NCBI GenBank assembly: GCA_023374045.1
Contig: CM041776.1
Coordinates: forward strand, 351,725,636 to 351,789,635
Origin: Limonium bicolor
Taxonomy: Eukaryota > Streptophyta > Magnoliopsida > Caryophyllales > Plumbaginaceae
Direction: 5' to 3'
DNA length: 64,000 bases
Position 1 is the first letter of the stretch. Every line of letters begins with the position of its first letter. The position numbers were made by a program, and so were the translations under genes. Below, one piece after another: positions 44,861-56,516 of the stretch. The notes beneath the pieces are model-generated. The model ran no database searches. It worked only from the letters and a program-made list of their open reading frames with translations, and had not been told where the DNA came from.

Positions 44861-44908
44861 GAATTAAACCAGTAGCATAATTAACTAAATCAGCATACCA
44901 TGGTTCAT

Positions 44909-46272
44909 CTACTTTTCCAATTTGAACACCGTCTCATCAGGGAAGAATTCGTTGATCGGGATTCCATCATCAGGGATATCAAGTCTAGATAGGTGATCAG
45001 CAACTCCATTCAGCTTCCCCTTTTTATCCACAACTTCTAAATTAAATTCTTGGAGAAGTAAGATCCACCTCAGAAGTCTTGGTTTCGATTCATTCTTCTG
45101 AAAAAGATACTTGAGGGCTGAATGATCTGTGTGGACTATCACCTTGCTTCCAAGCAGATATGGTCGAAACTTGTCCAGAGCAAACACCACAGCTAGCAAC
45201 TCCTTCTCTGTAGTAGTATAATTTTTCTGTGCATCAATTAAGGTCTTGCTAGCATAGGATTACCCTCAGCATCTTATCTTTCTTCTGACATAGTGCCGCC
45301 AGCATAGTCGCTCGCATCCGTCATGATCTCAAATGGTTCAGACCAATCTGGTGGGACCACAATTGGTGCTGAGCAGAGCTTCTCTTTGATAGTCTGAAAT
45401 GCTGTCAAGCACTCCTCTGTGAACTGAAACTTGATATCCTTCTGAAGCAGTCTGACAGGGGTTTGCAATTTTTGAGAAGTCCTGTATAAACCTCCTGTAA
45501 AACCCTGCATGACCAAGGAAAGATCTTACATCTTTAACTGAATTGGTGGGGGCAGTTTTTCTATTACCTCTATCTTGGCCTTGTCCACCTGGAGGCCTTC
45601 TCTTGACACCTTATGCCCAAGCACAATTCCTTCTTGTACCATGAAATGGCACTTCTCCCAATTCAGCACAAGGTTCGTGTCCTCACAGCGAGCCAAGATC
45701 TGGTCTAATTGCTCCAGACAAACATCGAAGCTTTGTCCATAGACAGAGAAGTCGTCCATGAACACTTCAATACTTTTCTCAATAAATTCATTAAAAATAG
45801 CCATCATACATCTCTGAAATGTGGCTGGAGCATTGCAGAGACCAAAGGGCATCCTCCTCTATGCAAAAGTACCATAAGGACAGGTGAAGGTAGTCTTCTC
45901 CTGATCTTCTGGCGCAATGGGAATCTGGAAATAACCACTGTACCCATCAAGGAAGCAGTAGAACTCTTTCCCAGCTAACCGCTCCAACATTTGATCAATA
46001 AACGGTAGTGGGAAATGGTCCTTCCTTGTGGCCTCATTCAAGCGCCGGTAATCGATGCACATCCTCCAACCTGTGGTTTGCCTCTGGGGTACCAGTTCAC
46101 CTTTCTCATTTGGCACTGCAACTATCCCTCCTTTCTTTGGAACAACCTGGACTGGAGATACCCACTGGCTGTCAGAAATAGGGTAGATAATACCTGCATC
46201 AAGAAGCTTTAGTACCTCGGCCTTGACCACCTCCTTTAGATTTGGATTCAACCTTCTCTGAGGCTGTCTCAC
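44909..46272 (-). pseudogene. Athila reverse transcriptase and RNase H
   Basis: Reverse transcriptase motifs in order: RRLNPNLKEVVKAEVLKLLD, SPVQVVPKKGG, TGWRMCIDYRRLNEATRKDH, FYCFLDGYSGYFQIPI (motif A), TFTCPYGTFA, then after a shift MPFGLCNAPATFQRCM, EVFMDDFSVYG (the FMDD catalytic pair) and GHKVSREGLQVDKAKIE. RNase H follows: EIMTDASDYAGG (catalytic Asp), then [20 protein letters not shown] and [20 protein letters not shown]. Together they convert element RNA into double-stranded cDNA. The catalytic residues I can see are intact, but at least three frame breaks separate the pieces. Confidence 0.95.
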
Positions 46273-47314
46273 TGCCTTGTAATTTCCTCCATATGAATCC
46301 GGTGTGTGCAGAAACCCGGATTAATCCCCTTGATGTCAGCAACTGTCCAACCCATGGCACTTTATGTTTCTTTAGCACCTCCAGAAGTCTAGATTCCTGC
46401 AAAATAGACAAAGATGCAGAGATAATAACAGGCAGGGTGTTACCCTCTGCCAAGAAAACATATTTGAGATGGGAGGGGAGGGATTTAAGTTCCAAGGTAG
46501 GAGGCTTCTCTATTGAAGGTACGGGTCTTTTGGATGGATCGTTCCAACTTTTCCACAGGAGGAGAGGAGGAACGAAAGTATGATTTCCCGTGATTCCGCT
46601 GGACGACCGAGGCCATCTCAGACTGTCTTTGTCATCCTCAATGGATCGACTTATTACCTGTTCTAAAGTATCAGAAAACTTAAACAAAGAATTAAAAGAA
46701 TCAATACTCCTATAGGTGTAGTCATCATCAAGATCATAAGAATTATCAATTAAATCAGCAGAGAAAACAGCTTGAGAAGAAGTGTTTTTCCGCATCATCT
46801 TATTTATATCAAAGCTTAATTCTTCATCATGGAATTTCAAGGTAATCTTCCCCTTGTCAACATCAATAACAGTCTTTGCAGTTCTGAGGAAAGGTCTACC
46901 TAGAATCAGAGGTACCTCAACATCTTCATCCATGTCAAGGATCACAAAATCAGCGGGGAAGAAAAACTTACCCACACTAACAACTACATTTTCAACCATA
47001 CCTCTGGGTGTGATCGATGATCTATCAGCCAACTGGAGTCTGAAATGAATGGGAACGAGCTCACCCGCATGAAGCTTTTTAAACATGGTGTATGGCATCA
47101 GGTTGATGCTCGCTCCTAGATCGCAGAGACCGTATCCGCAATCCATGTCTCCAATTGAACAGGGGATGATGGGCTGACCAGGATCACCACGCTTTGGAGG
47201 CAGCATCTGTCGGAGAGCTGCTGAACAAGTTTCGGTCAGCTGGATGGTGTCCTTCTCTTTATATTTCCTCTTATTCGAAATCAGATCCTTTACAAATTTA
47301 GCATAATTCGGCAT
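46273..47314 (-). pseudogene. Athila aspartic protease region
   Basis: An open frame of 371 codons. After MPNYAKFVKDLISNKRKYKE and PPKRGDPGQPIIPCSIG it has the retropepsin motif YGLCDLGASINLMPY (Athila form of D-S/T-G), then VILDMDEDVEVPLILGRPFL (the second conserved ILGRPFL block) and KGKITLKFHDEELSFDI. It would cut the polyprotein into mature gag and pol parts. The frame then drifts off the pol sequence near 46290, shortly before the reverse transcriptase. Confidence 0.92.
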
Positions 47315-47513
47315 CTGCTTAATCGCATCAATAAGAGGGATATTATAGTCAGCTTTCTAAAAACATCTAAAAATCTTCCAAATTGCTCATCGAGCTCTCG
47401 CTCTTTGAGACGGTTTGGAAATGGAAGTTCCTTTGCAGATATTTTCCCCTTTTTATTTTTAACAGCAGTAGAAAGAGAGGAAGAAGGAATAGGAGCCTGG
47501 GTCTCCTCAGAAA

Positions 47514-49079
47514 CTACCTCAGGAGGGGCGGATGCCCTGATGGTGCACCGGCGGTATTAGAAAGAGGCTCGGTCTCTTCATCAGTACGGCTTCCTGCCAC
47601 TTGGTCTTTTAAATTCCTCCCACTTCTCAGGGTAACTGCTGCTGCTGCTTCAGAATCCTCGCAGTCTTCGTCTGAGACCGACACTGCCTTCAACTGCTCT
47701 TTTGGATTGGTTTCTGGTTGGGAAGGCAATGATCCAGAAGGTCTCTGCTGCATGAGGAATTGAGTCAACTGACTCATTGTTCCTTGCATCTCCACCATGG
47801 CGTTCTCTAGTTTCTGGTTGATTACCGTTTGCTGTTCTTGAGAAGCCATCAGCTTATCCACCATCTCCTTTAGATTTGCATTGTTTGAGCTCAAAGATGG
47901 TTGCTGAGCTTGAGGTTGCTGTGGCCGGAATTGATTATATTGAGGCCTTGAAAAACCGGGTGGTCCCCCCTGATTCGTCCTCTGAGGCTGCATTTGATGT
48001 GAATTAAGTGCATTGTTAGGATTTCCATACCTCAGATTTTGGTGCTGATTCTGCACCCAGGGTTGCCTGTTGTTGAACTGGCCTATTACATTGGCCTCCT
48101 CGGTTTGCCTCATCTCGGCTACTAGTGGGCAGTCCTCATAGTCGTGTGCATCCCCACTGAGAGCAGCAAGCTTCGTTTGTAGAGATTTTCTTGGCGGATT
48201 GCCTGGTGGTTGGCCCCATGGTGAGCTGTTCGAGCATTTTCGCCATGCTTCCCATCGTGGTCCTCATCTGTGCTTGCTCGGAGGCTAGTTGTTCCATCAT
48301 CGGGTCTGGAGCTCTGGAAGAACTCTGACCTATTGAGAATACTCGTCCTCCACTGCTGCTCCATTGGCGAAGCTCCTCACAGTAGGACTCCATAGCTGCC
48401 ATGAACTCCTCCCCACTTTTTGCTAGCAGGTTTCCTCCTAGGGCGGATCTTATCTCGCCTCTGTGTTCGTCTTTTAACCCCTGGAAGAATCCCTGAGCTA
48501 GTGAAGTGATGTCCTGACCATGGTGAGGGCACTGGCGGAGTAGCTCTTGAATCGGTCCCACGCCTCACAGACTGTCTCATTACCCTTCTGTCTGAATGCC
48601 ATCAGGTCGGCAATCATTTGTCGTGTCCGGGAGATGGGAATGTACTTCTCGTAGAATTTGTCCATCATCTGCTCCCAGGTGGTAATGATGCCTGGCGGTA
48701 GTCTGTGGAACCATTTCGAGGCTTCTCCTGACAAGCTGTGCTGGAACAGGCTCAATCTGGCGTACTCCTCCAATCCTTGAGATAAGCCAAGAGAGTCCAA
48801 GTGCACAGAAAGCGATGTACATGGTCCAATGCATCCGATGGGTCTGCACCTGAAAAAGTACCTGCAGGGTGATTTCTAACAGCATTGGATTGGTGAGAAG
48901 GTTTTACCTTTTGCCAATCGGCTATAAGTTCTGCAGTTAGATTGGGTAGAACCACTGGCCCTCGTCTTGGTGTTGCTGGTGGTCTGTTTATCCTTCCCAT
49001 CGTGTATTGGGCCACTGCACCTCTCCAATTTGGTCATGATTTCCGCCATGTTGAAGTCAAGCTGCCTTCTTGCTCTCAA
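47514..49079 (-). pseudogene. Athila gag
   Basis: Pieces of the structural protein in three frames. The central gag domain reads RLSLFQHSLSGEASKWFHRL, ITTWEQMMDKFYEKYIPISR, KGNETVCEAWDRFKS, then (shifted) LLRQCPHHGQDITSLAQGFF. A zinc knuckle CSQCGDAHDYEDCP lies near 48160-48115, split by one shift. A Gln/Asn-rich region follows (ANVIGQFNNRQPWVQNQHQN) with a coiled-coil stretch NLKEMVDKLMASQEQQTVIN. It forms the particle that packages element RNA. Start ATG 49079 is approximate. Confidence 0.88.
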
Positions 49080-49340
49080 GCTTGGAGGTAGACTCTTTCG
49101 ATTTCAGGATCGAAGTCTGTATCCGGGGGACCAGTTGACGCGTTCTGCGCATCCACTAGGTGCTTATAATCAGCCCGAGAAAAGGAACAAAATGAGTGAG
49201 TTTTAAAGTAATGAAAAACAATTGATAAAATGGCACACAAAATAAATTAAAATCAAAATATATTACAAAACAAACGATTATAAACAGTGTGTTGCAATAA
49301 GTAACGAATTAACCAAGGCTAGGGACTAGACAAAAGTCAA

Positions 49341-49359
49341 GTCCCCGGCAACGGCGCCA
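49341..49359 (-). other. Athila primer-binding site (tRNA-Asp)
   Basis: The minus strand reads TGGCGCCGTTGCCGGGGAC three bases inside the 5' LTR end. This is the hallmark PBS of Athila elements, complementary to the 3' end of tRNA-Asp. Confidence 0.95.
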
Positions 49360-49362
49360 TTT

Positions 49363-51196
49363 TGCAAACGATTTATTTGGTTATTAAAACTAAGAAATAA
49401 TCCTAGAATTCAATAGTTCAATAGATCGTCAGGTTGCAAAAATCCCGGTCGAAATAGTATAGTAATTAAAGAAGCGACCGGGTGTCAATCCACGGGACTC
49501 GATAGTAAGTCTAGCCTTAGGTATGGTTAACTCAAAAGGGGGTTTTTGTTTTGGTTTTGGGTTGCAAATAAAACAGAAAGTAAATAGCAGATAAATAAAG
49601 TGATAGTTTTGGGAGTGTGAACGGTACTCTAGGTTCAGGGAGTTGTTTCACTAGCTAGGTTCTGCATATTCTACTGCTTAAGTGGAGACTTGGATCGGCT
49701 TGTAATTCTCAATTATCTATTCTGTATTAAGTCTTAATTCCAGATAGCTCATCTAGACAGGGCATGTAGTTCTAGTCTAGACCTAGCAAGTATATCTAGA
49801 TGGTTTTATGCACAGAATTACTAGTCTGGTTGGTTCAATCCGGACTAAAGCTCCTAGTGACTAAAGTAATCTATCCGATTGCAATTATCACAGGATAACA
49901 GGTTAATAGACCATCAATGCTAATCACCTATCTGATCATAACATGATTCGAGGGCTTATAATAACTTAGCAACGTTTATTAAAAGCACTTAAAAGCATTA
50001 ACCTGAACAATCCAAATTGCTCAATAAGCAAAATAATGCAGAGTTTAGCTAATTACAACATCCCTTCCCCTAGAGTATATCCTCTTAGCTAGACATAGCA
50101 ATTATAATCATAATGAGAGAGAGTTAGAAGAAATCATCTGTTACGAAGATCTTCTTGCTCGCTCCGTCCTTTGTCCTTGCGCCGTGCTAGCTTGAAGGTT
50201 GATCTCGATGAAAATGGAGTGGACTGGGTGAAATGGGGTGAAAGTGGAAGTTTTGGTGAGGTTTGTGAGATGTCCGGATCCACAGGGTCGGACGTGATCC
50301 GGACGTGTGTAAAATGAGTGTGTCCGGCTAAGCCGGGGCGGACGTGATCCGGACGTGGGTGGAATGCGTGTGTCCGGATCCGGACAAGGGTAGGATGCGG
50401 CTAAATGGTGTGTATGGATACGGGATATATGTGTGAATGACCGATGAAGATTACGGAGGTTTGAGGGAATGATTATGGATTTTGTGAGTGAACGATGCAG
50501 TTTTACGAAGGGGATTTGATGAATGGAGATGGGGTGTGTGAATGAGAGGATATGCAGAGAGGGAGAGATGAGGGGTTAGACTGTGAAGTCTGATGCGATT
50601 TGGAATGAAGGCAGAAGGGGGTTTATATAGGATTAGGATTCAGACATGGGTTAGTGGTGATTTGACGTTGTGTGAGGGACACTCTGATTGAGGATGGGAA
50701 TGAAATGTATCAATGTTCAGTGCGCCGCTCCCCTATCTTCTTATTGCGCCGTCTGATAATTAGCCGAAAGGCTAATTATCAGTGCGTGCCTTTTATTTTT
50801 CAATTCTGTGTGACGTCCGGATCGTGTCCGGATCCGGACGTGACACAGAGTTTTAGATCTGAAACGCGAACTCTCGGATCTGGAATTTTTGTCATGTCCG
50901 GCTGCGTCCGGCCCAATCAGATCCGGACAAGAGATGTCCGGCTTTGTGCCGACCAAACTGATCCGGACAAGACCAATTTTTGTCTCTTCTCCTGATTTGT
51001 TCCCCGTTTGTTGTGTTGTAATCCTTATGATGTATAATCTTTATTCCTGGGTTTTTCCTGCATTGAACATATATAACACATCAGTTCTTATCAAAGCATC
51101 AATATTTAGGAAAAACACATAATAAGTGGGGAAACATTGCCTGAATTGTTACAAATTATAAGGTATTTAAACCCTAAAAAGCCTATATGTTTCACA
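49363..51196 (-). repeat. Athila 5' LTR
   Basis: Pairs with 37994-39822. Its outer edge is followed by seven bases (CTTATTA, 51197-51203) that are absent from the 3' LTR copy, then the GTGAC duplication. CCGG palindrome clusters lie at 50270-50390 and 50815-50970, each slightly longer than in the 3' LTR. Confidence 0.93.
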
Positions 51197-51203
51197 CTTA
51201 TTA

Positions 51204-54200
51204 GTGACTAACAAGGCGAGTTACAATTCTACGTACTATCGGTCTGATGAATATGAACATACCGAGTACTCTGCACAATACATTACTTCCCATTGCATAC
51301 TCAACCATAATTCAAATATAACACCAATACAATACTATACCGAGTCTACTACAATCCTTAAATTACCGATACAGTTTGGACTACCAAATTTGTAATACAT
51401 TACAAATACAATCCCTATTTCTCAACTACCCATGCTTACATAGCAACCCCGTCCTACTCTCTCGAACGGTGGTCAGCTTCGAATACCTGTAAAAATAAAA
51501 ACGATGCCCCTAGGGGCTCAGCAAAATTGCTGCATATGAAAGTCGCATATACCGCGTGCAAACCGCGGTACGCCGACTACTTTGGCTCGGATATACATGG
51601 AGTTCGTTTTACATGCATACATACATACTAATACTACAACAATACAATCAACATACTTTACATACATATACAAGGTTTGTTACCTACCAAGGAAGACAAT
51701 TTGTCAGTCAACCGTTCATTTAGTTATTCGTTCACCCGGTTTCATCGGATGCTCTCTTTCTCCTTGCTCGGGTTCACATACACCAAGCTTAATCTTACTT
51801 ACTCGTTGTTTTACTCACACTGCGCTCAATACCTTACTCATTATTTACTCATGCTTTACTCAGAACTCACTACTACCTATACTTACTCTTACTCAGTTCT
51901 CATCACTTGCTCTCACATACTCATACCCATACTCTTCTCCTTACTCGTGCTTACTCATTGCTCGGTACTCATTACATACTCATACTTACTCCTTACTCAA
52001 TACTCATTACTTTACTCATACATACGCAATACTAAATACTCATTACTTTTGTCCTCTGGGCGGAGTCATACACAAGACTCGCCACCGGCCTACAATACAA
52101 AGGGTTATACCTTAGCTCCTCAAATACACAAATGTCGTTTTTACCGGACTACTCAAATTCCCAACACTCTCTCTCGGAGTATCTTATAATCTCATGGATT
52201 AGCCTAGAAGTATCCCTCTCGATAACCTCCACTAGCTTAGGGAATTACCACTGTATAGTATTCTCAGATTTAGGGGTTTCCCCAACGTATCAAATACTCT
52301 CATGTTCGGGACATTACTTACATCAGTCGGGTCCTCTCATAGTGGGTCGACTAGTTGCTAAGGGGTTTGGAGATCCTTCATCATTCTTTACTACTCTCAT
52401 GGTTCATGTCTTGTTCTACCATCAACACCTCTATTAGAGGTTACTTATATATACTTCCACTACTTATTGTTTTGAGGATTGTTCATTTCGGTTCTCTTAC
52501 CATTATCGGGAGGTTACTAATCCCGTACATTCTCTCACATTCTAGTGAGTTCTTTGGTTTGCGTTATCGTTTCTTGGTTCGTTAGTGTTCGCGCGTTTCT
52601 ATATTTTCATTAATTCACAACCGGACTCCTACTACGAGTCACTAAACAACGAGACTCATTTATGAGTCGGTCTACACACTAAGTTAAGCCACACAATCAT
52701 TTAAGAAGGGTTAGCTCATACAACATACATCAAGACAAACAGTGAAAGGCAATAAACCGTTTTCATGCTTTAGTCTTGTCGGCATACAGCGCACAAATCA
52801 GAGTAACTCGGTTAGCATACGGGGCATGAGAAAATCATACCTTTCACCGAGGTTAGCTTTACCGTGTGTTCCCTTGTTCCTTGGTTCATACTTGTTCCAC
52901 TGGTAATGTTTCAAACATTGTTATTAATGCTATGTTCATACGGTACATCAATAATTACTACTCCCGTACTTACCCCATTATCACGGTGTACTTAGTTTCA
53001 CTCATGTCAAACTATGTCCTTACTTCCCACTATTTCCTACACTTGTTTACAATTCTTAAGACCTTTAAATATCACCAAACAAGGCCTTAACAACTCCTAA
53101 AACCATTACCAATCACTTCCCTATCATTAGGACACCTTAAAACACATTCTGTTACATATTTAGCCTGGTCCGGGTTTGTGTCCAGGGTTACAAACCCGGA
53201 CCAATCACGGTTTTCAATTTCTGCCTTATTTTTGCCTTGATCCAGGTATGTGTACTTGGATACAAACCCGGACCACATGCTGGGATGTGTTTCTGGCACG
53301 GTTTTTATGTGGTCCAGATTTGTGTACTTGTTTACAAACCCGGACCATGTCTGTAGGTGTTTAAATTGACAGTTTTTGACCTCTTTTCAACCCCTAATTC
53401 ACCTCTAATCATTTCCTATCCCACATGTTTCCCACATATTTAAACACCTTAAAACATGCTCTAATCCTCTTCAAAACATTGGTCCAATCCTTACTCAACT
53501 TCTTACTCAAATTCTACAAACTTTCATTCCTACTGTTACATTTTGCACACTTGTGCATTTCCTAACTTCCTTTTGGTGGTTTATACCTTCTACCAACCTT
53601 ACCAAAATACTTACTCACTACTACAATTCCATCCAAGGCAATTGCACTACTTATACTCAAGTCTAACCTCATTTTCCAAGATTACAAACACTAACTCTTT
53701 TTTTTTTGTTATTTCTAAGATCCTCACAAGTCATTTTGCTACAGATTTTACACTCCTTTCCCTAGTTCTCCAAATACCATTTCAAGGTTACCAAACATCT
53801 CTACTCAACCACATACACACCTATCTCCTTCAATTTACTACGTCACCTTAAAACACTTATTTTCTATCGAAATTCCGCCATAACCTCTCCATAAACCTTG
53901 CATAACCACATTCCTCAATTTTCACCATTTCAAATCCTAATCTAGCCACACCCTTACAAGGGTCCTACCAGCACACAATATCCATTCAAAATCCATAAAT
54001 CAACAATATAAGCACTAAACTTAAATGCTTGGCTCTTAGGCCCTTAAATCAAACCAAACTTAAACCACCAATTCTCACTAACAACCAAATACATCCTTAA
54101 CTTAAATTTGGTTCATTCATTTACATTTTCCCGTCCCACAATTTCTAAAGCATTCAAAATATACATTAGTGTAGCTTAATTACCTTAAAGCTCCATTCCT

Positions 54201-55498
54201 TTTACCAAGCTTCTCCTCTCCTCTTTCTTGGTCACAATCGGCCAAGTTGGCCAACCACTTGCCAACCTCAAACATCAATATTCAAATGAGGAATTAGGCA
54301 CTAAATATTACTCCTAGACTTATTAATTGAGCTAGGTTACAAGGAGGGGTGCTTAGAGCATAAAAAGGAGAGATTACCTTGAAACCCTAGAATGATTTTT
54401 GGTCATGAATCAAAGGAGGACTCCCAAACCACCATTGGAGCCTCGGAGAATAACCCAAACAAGGAAAGAACAAGGAATAAGAATGGGGCAAGATCGGTCA
54501 TACCAAGAAATGAAGGAAAGGTGAGTTTTTCTTGGATATTTTTACCTTGAATGAAAGAGGATCCTCCAAGCTTCAAGAATATGTAATTTTCTCTTCAAAT
54601 GGGATATACCCATGGAGATGAACTTCCACCAATGGAGATTTTAAAATGATAGAAATGAAGCCCTTGATGAGAGGAAGAAGAATATGTATTTTTTTCTTGA
54701 TTTGGAGCATGGAGCTAGCTTGTACAAGGGAGAGAAGTGGAGAGTTTGGGCTGCAAATCGCCATTGAAGGGGTGAGGAGGAAGAACAAAATCGGCAGAGA
54801 GAGGAAGGGAGGAGGCATTAGGGGGGGGGGGGGGGGGGAGAAATGAGGGGAGAGAGAGTGATAAAGTGCTTTTTACTTTACTTTTGTTTTTCCCCTTTTT
54901 GTTTTTGCTTTAATTCTTTCTCTTTTTATTTCTACCTAGTTACTACTTGTGAGTGAGCTGCTTTATTAAATAAACTGGTCCCACCTATACATATGAGCTA
55001 GAGCGTTTTTTGTCTTTTACAGAAAACGCTCGTTAATTTACCCGGTTTAGCACTATTCACTAACGGGGTCCGTTTTCCGGAATTTCTCGTTTCTTTATTT
55101 TTAATGGTTATTAAGCTTCCATTAATGCTTAATTATAGTTATTTAATGAACTATAATTTTTACGGACTCATTTGACCACTCAAAGCCACGTTTTTGGGTT
55201 TTCTCGAAAAACATGCGCTAAAGCTTTATTAGCGTTTTAACACCTTATTTGGATCCGTTTTCTTCGGGAATCGTTCCCGTACATTAATTAGGCATGAATA
55301 AGCCTTAAGAATCCTTATGATACTCTAACCAAGGTGTCGTACCTCCTATGGTTATACGCTTTTAGCGTTTTTCTCTTTTTAAGCGTTTTCTCATTTCTTT
55401 TGAATTTATTTCCCTTACCAAAATTACTTAGGCACTATTGGGCCCTTAAATACCATATTAGAATAATTTAATCACCATATTTAAGTTCGGGGTTTTTA
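51204..55498 (-). repeat. LARD right LTR, second piece
   Basis: The LTR resumes with GTGACTAACAAGGCGAG and runs parallel to 28394-32666. It has the same stem-loop array (53166-53350) and an 18-base G-run (54821-54838) at the position of the 13-base run in the other LTR. Its last bases diverge slightly (TTCGGGGTTTTTA) before the TTAAT duplication. Confidence 0.9.
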
Positions 55499-55629
55499 TT
55501 AATTTTCAACGATTATTTAACTGCCGAAAATAACGACAAATCTATTTTTGACGGTAACATTTTAGGCGGTTTAAAATCACCGGAAAAGGCCCAGAAGAAC
55601 CACCAAAAATGTCCCTTTTTGTACTAGTG
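55499..55629. mobile_element. CACTA transposon, right terminus
   Basis: It ends ...CCTTTTTGTACTAGTG; read on the minus strand this is CACTAGTACAAAAAGGGACA, a CACTA-type terminus. Inside are subterminal units AGGCGGTTT...AACCACCAAAAATG like those at 28080-28230. The first five bases are the LARD target duplication TTAAT. Confidence 0.75.
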
Positions 55630-56063
55630 GTGCGAACCCCACTAACTCGTTTGCAAACAAGAAAATGATACGATTGTTCAAATTAAGGTTAGATAAACCA
55701 AACAAAACTGATTAATGATTGTAGGTTGAAAACACAAGATGACCAATATTACTTTTCAAGTAAGTGAATATACTAGAAAATAAGGAAGAGATTGAGATGT
55801 GTTCAACGGCATCATCCCAAATTTCATGCTTTATGGAAAAGCTTTGTATGATAAACTAATTCAAACGAAACGGTAATAAAACATATTAGCTTTTTATCAT
55901 AATGATTGAAATCTAAGTATAGAATCAAGAGTGGTTTCTGAACGGAATTCAATGCCAAAGGAGTAAACAACGAATATATATATATTGATTTGAAGCTGAT
56001 TAAACATGCAACAAATATTGATTGAAAAATAATGAACCCAACCCAACATTGTTGAATAGTTTG
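55630..56063. other. BAHD gene distal upstream region
   Basis: AT-rich sequence between the CACTA end and the duplicated promoter block. I recognise no motif or gene in it. Confidence 0.4.
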
Positions 56064-56516
56064 TCACAGTTGTTATATATAAAGTAAACAAGGTCAACAA
56101 CTCCTCTCCAAAACGACCCACGTACGATTCCCACGTGCAATTAAATATTAGTAAAAAAAAAAGACGACCCAATTAAAAATTCGAGAATAAGTTAAGAACT
56201 GTGCCAAAGGAAGCAAAGCAGCCTATAGCTTCGAAATTTTCCACTGGGGCGGCCTTCATCACGACTCTCATATCCTATTTATTATAATCTTGGCGAAGAA
56301 ATTTTCTATTAATATTCTCAACAATCAATGTTGTATTACATGTGTTTATTACTCTAGAAAACTGTCCTATCTCTGCAACACACTCGGTTCGGTCTCTCTC
56401 TATATATATTACCTGCCAATCTGATATATTTATCCACTACTAGCTTTTCTCTAACCCCAAGCTTCTATTCTACCATCATTTCTGGTTTTTTTTTTCACGC
56501 ATCTGTAAACTTAACC
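56064..56516 (+). promoter_or_regulatory. BAHD gene promoter and 5' leader
   Basis: It contains a G-box CACGTG at 56132-56137 within the block duplicated at 27058-27226. A TATA box TATATATATT lies at about 56401-56410, followed by a pyrimidine-rich leader and the first ATG at 56517 in good context (AACCATGAA). G-boxes are bound by bHLH and bZIP factors; their use here is inferred. Confidence 0.6.

Larger units (their letters stand above)
37994..51203 (-). mobile_element. Athila-type Ty3/gypsy retrotransposon
   Basis: A 13.2-kb element on the minus strand with 1.83-kb LTRs (49363-51196 and 37994-39822) that start TGTGAAACATATAGG and end CGTTTGCA in element sense. The PBS TGGCGCCGTTGCCGGGGAC, complementary to tRNA-Asp and diagnostic of Athila, lies at 49359-49341. 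Internal order: gag, protease, reverse transcriptase, RNase H, integrase, then an env-like ORF. A 5-bp target duplication GTGAC flanks it (37989-37993 and 51204-51208), and the site lies inside the LARD's right LTR. Genes are broken by scattered single-base shifts. Confidence 0.95.
28289..55498 (-). mobile_element. LARD-like non-autonomous LTR retroelement with 4.4-kb LTRs
   Basis: Two long direct repeats (28289-32666, and 37885-37993 continued at 51204-55498) begin TGTAACACC and end with a ...TTCGGGTATTTCA-type terminus. The left LTR is preceded by TTAAT (28284-28288) and the right one followed by TTAAT (55499-55503). In minus orientation the PBS TGGTATCAG (initiator tRNA-Met type) lies at 37879-37871 beside the right LTR. 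A purine tract (AAGGGGGTAAAT) lies next to the left LTR near 32678. The 5.2-kb internal region codes for no recognisable gag or pol protein, which fits a large retrotransposon derivative (LARD) mobilised in trans, probably by a gypsy element. The right LTR is split by the Athila insertion. Confidence 0.85.
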
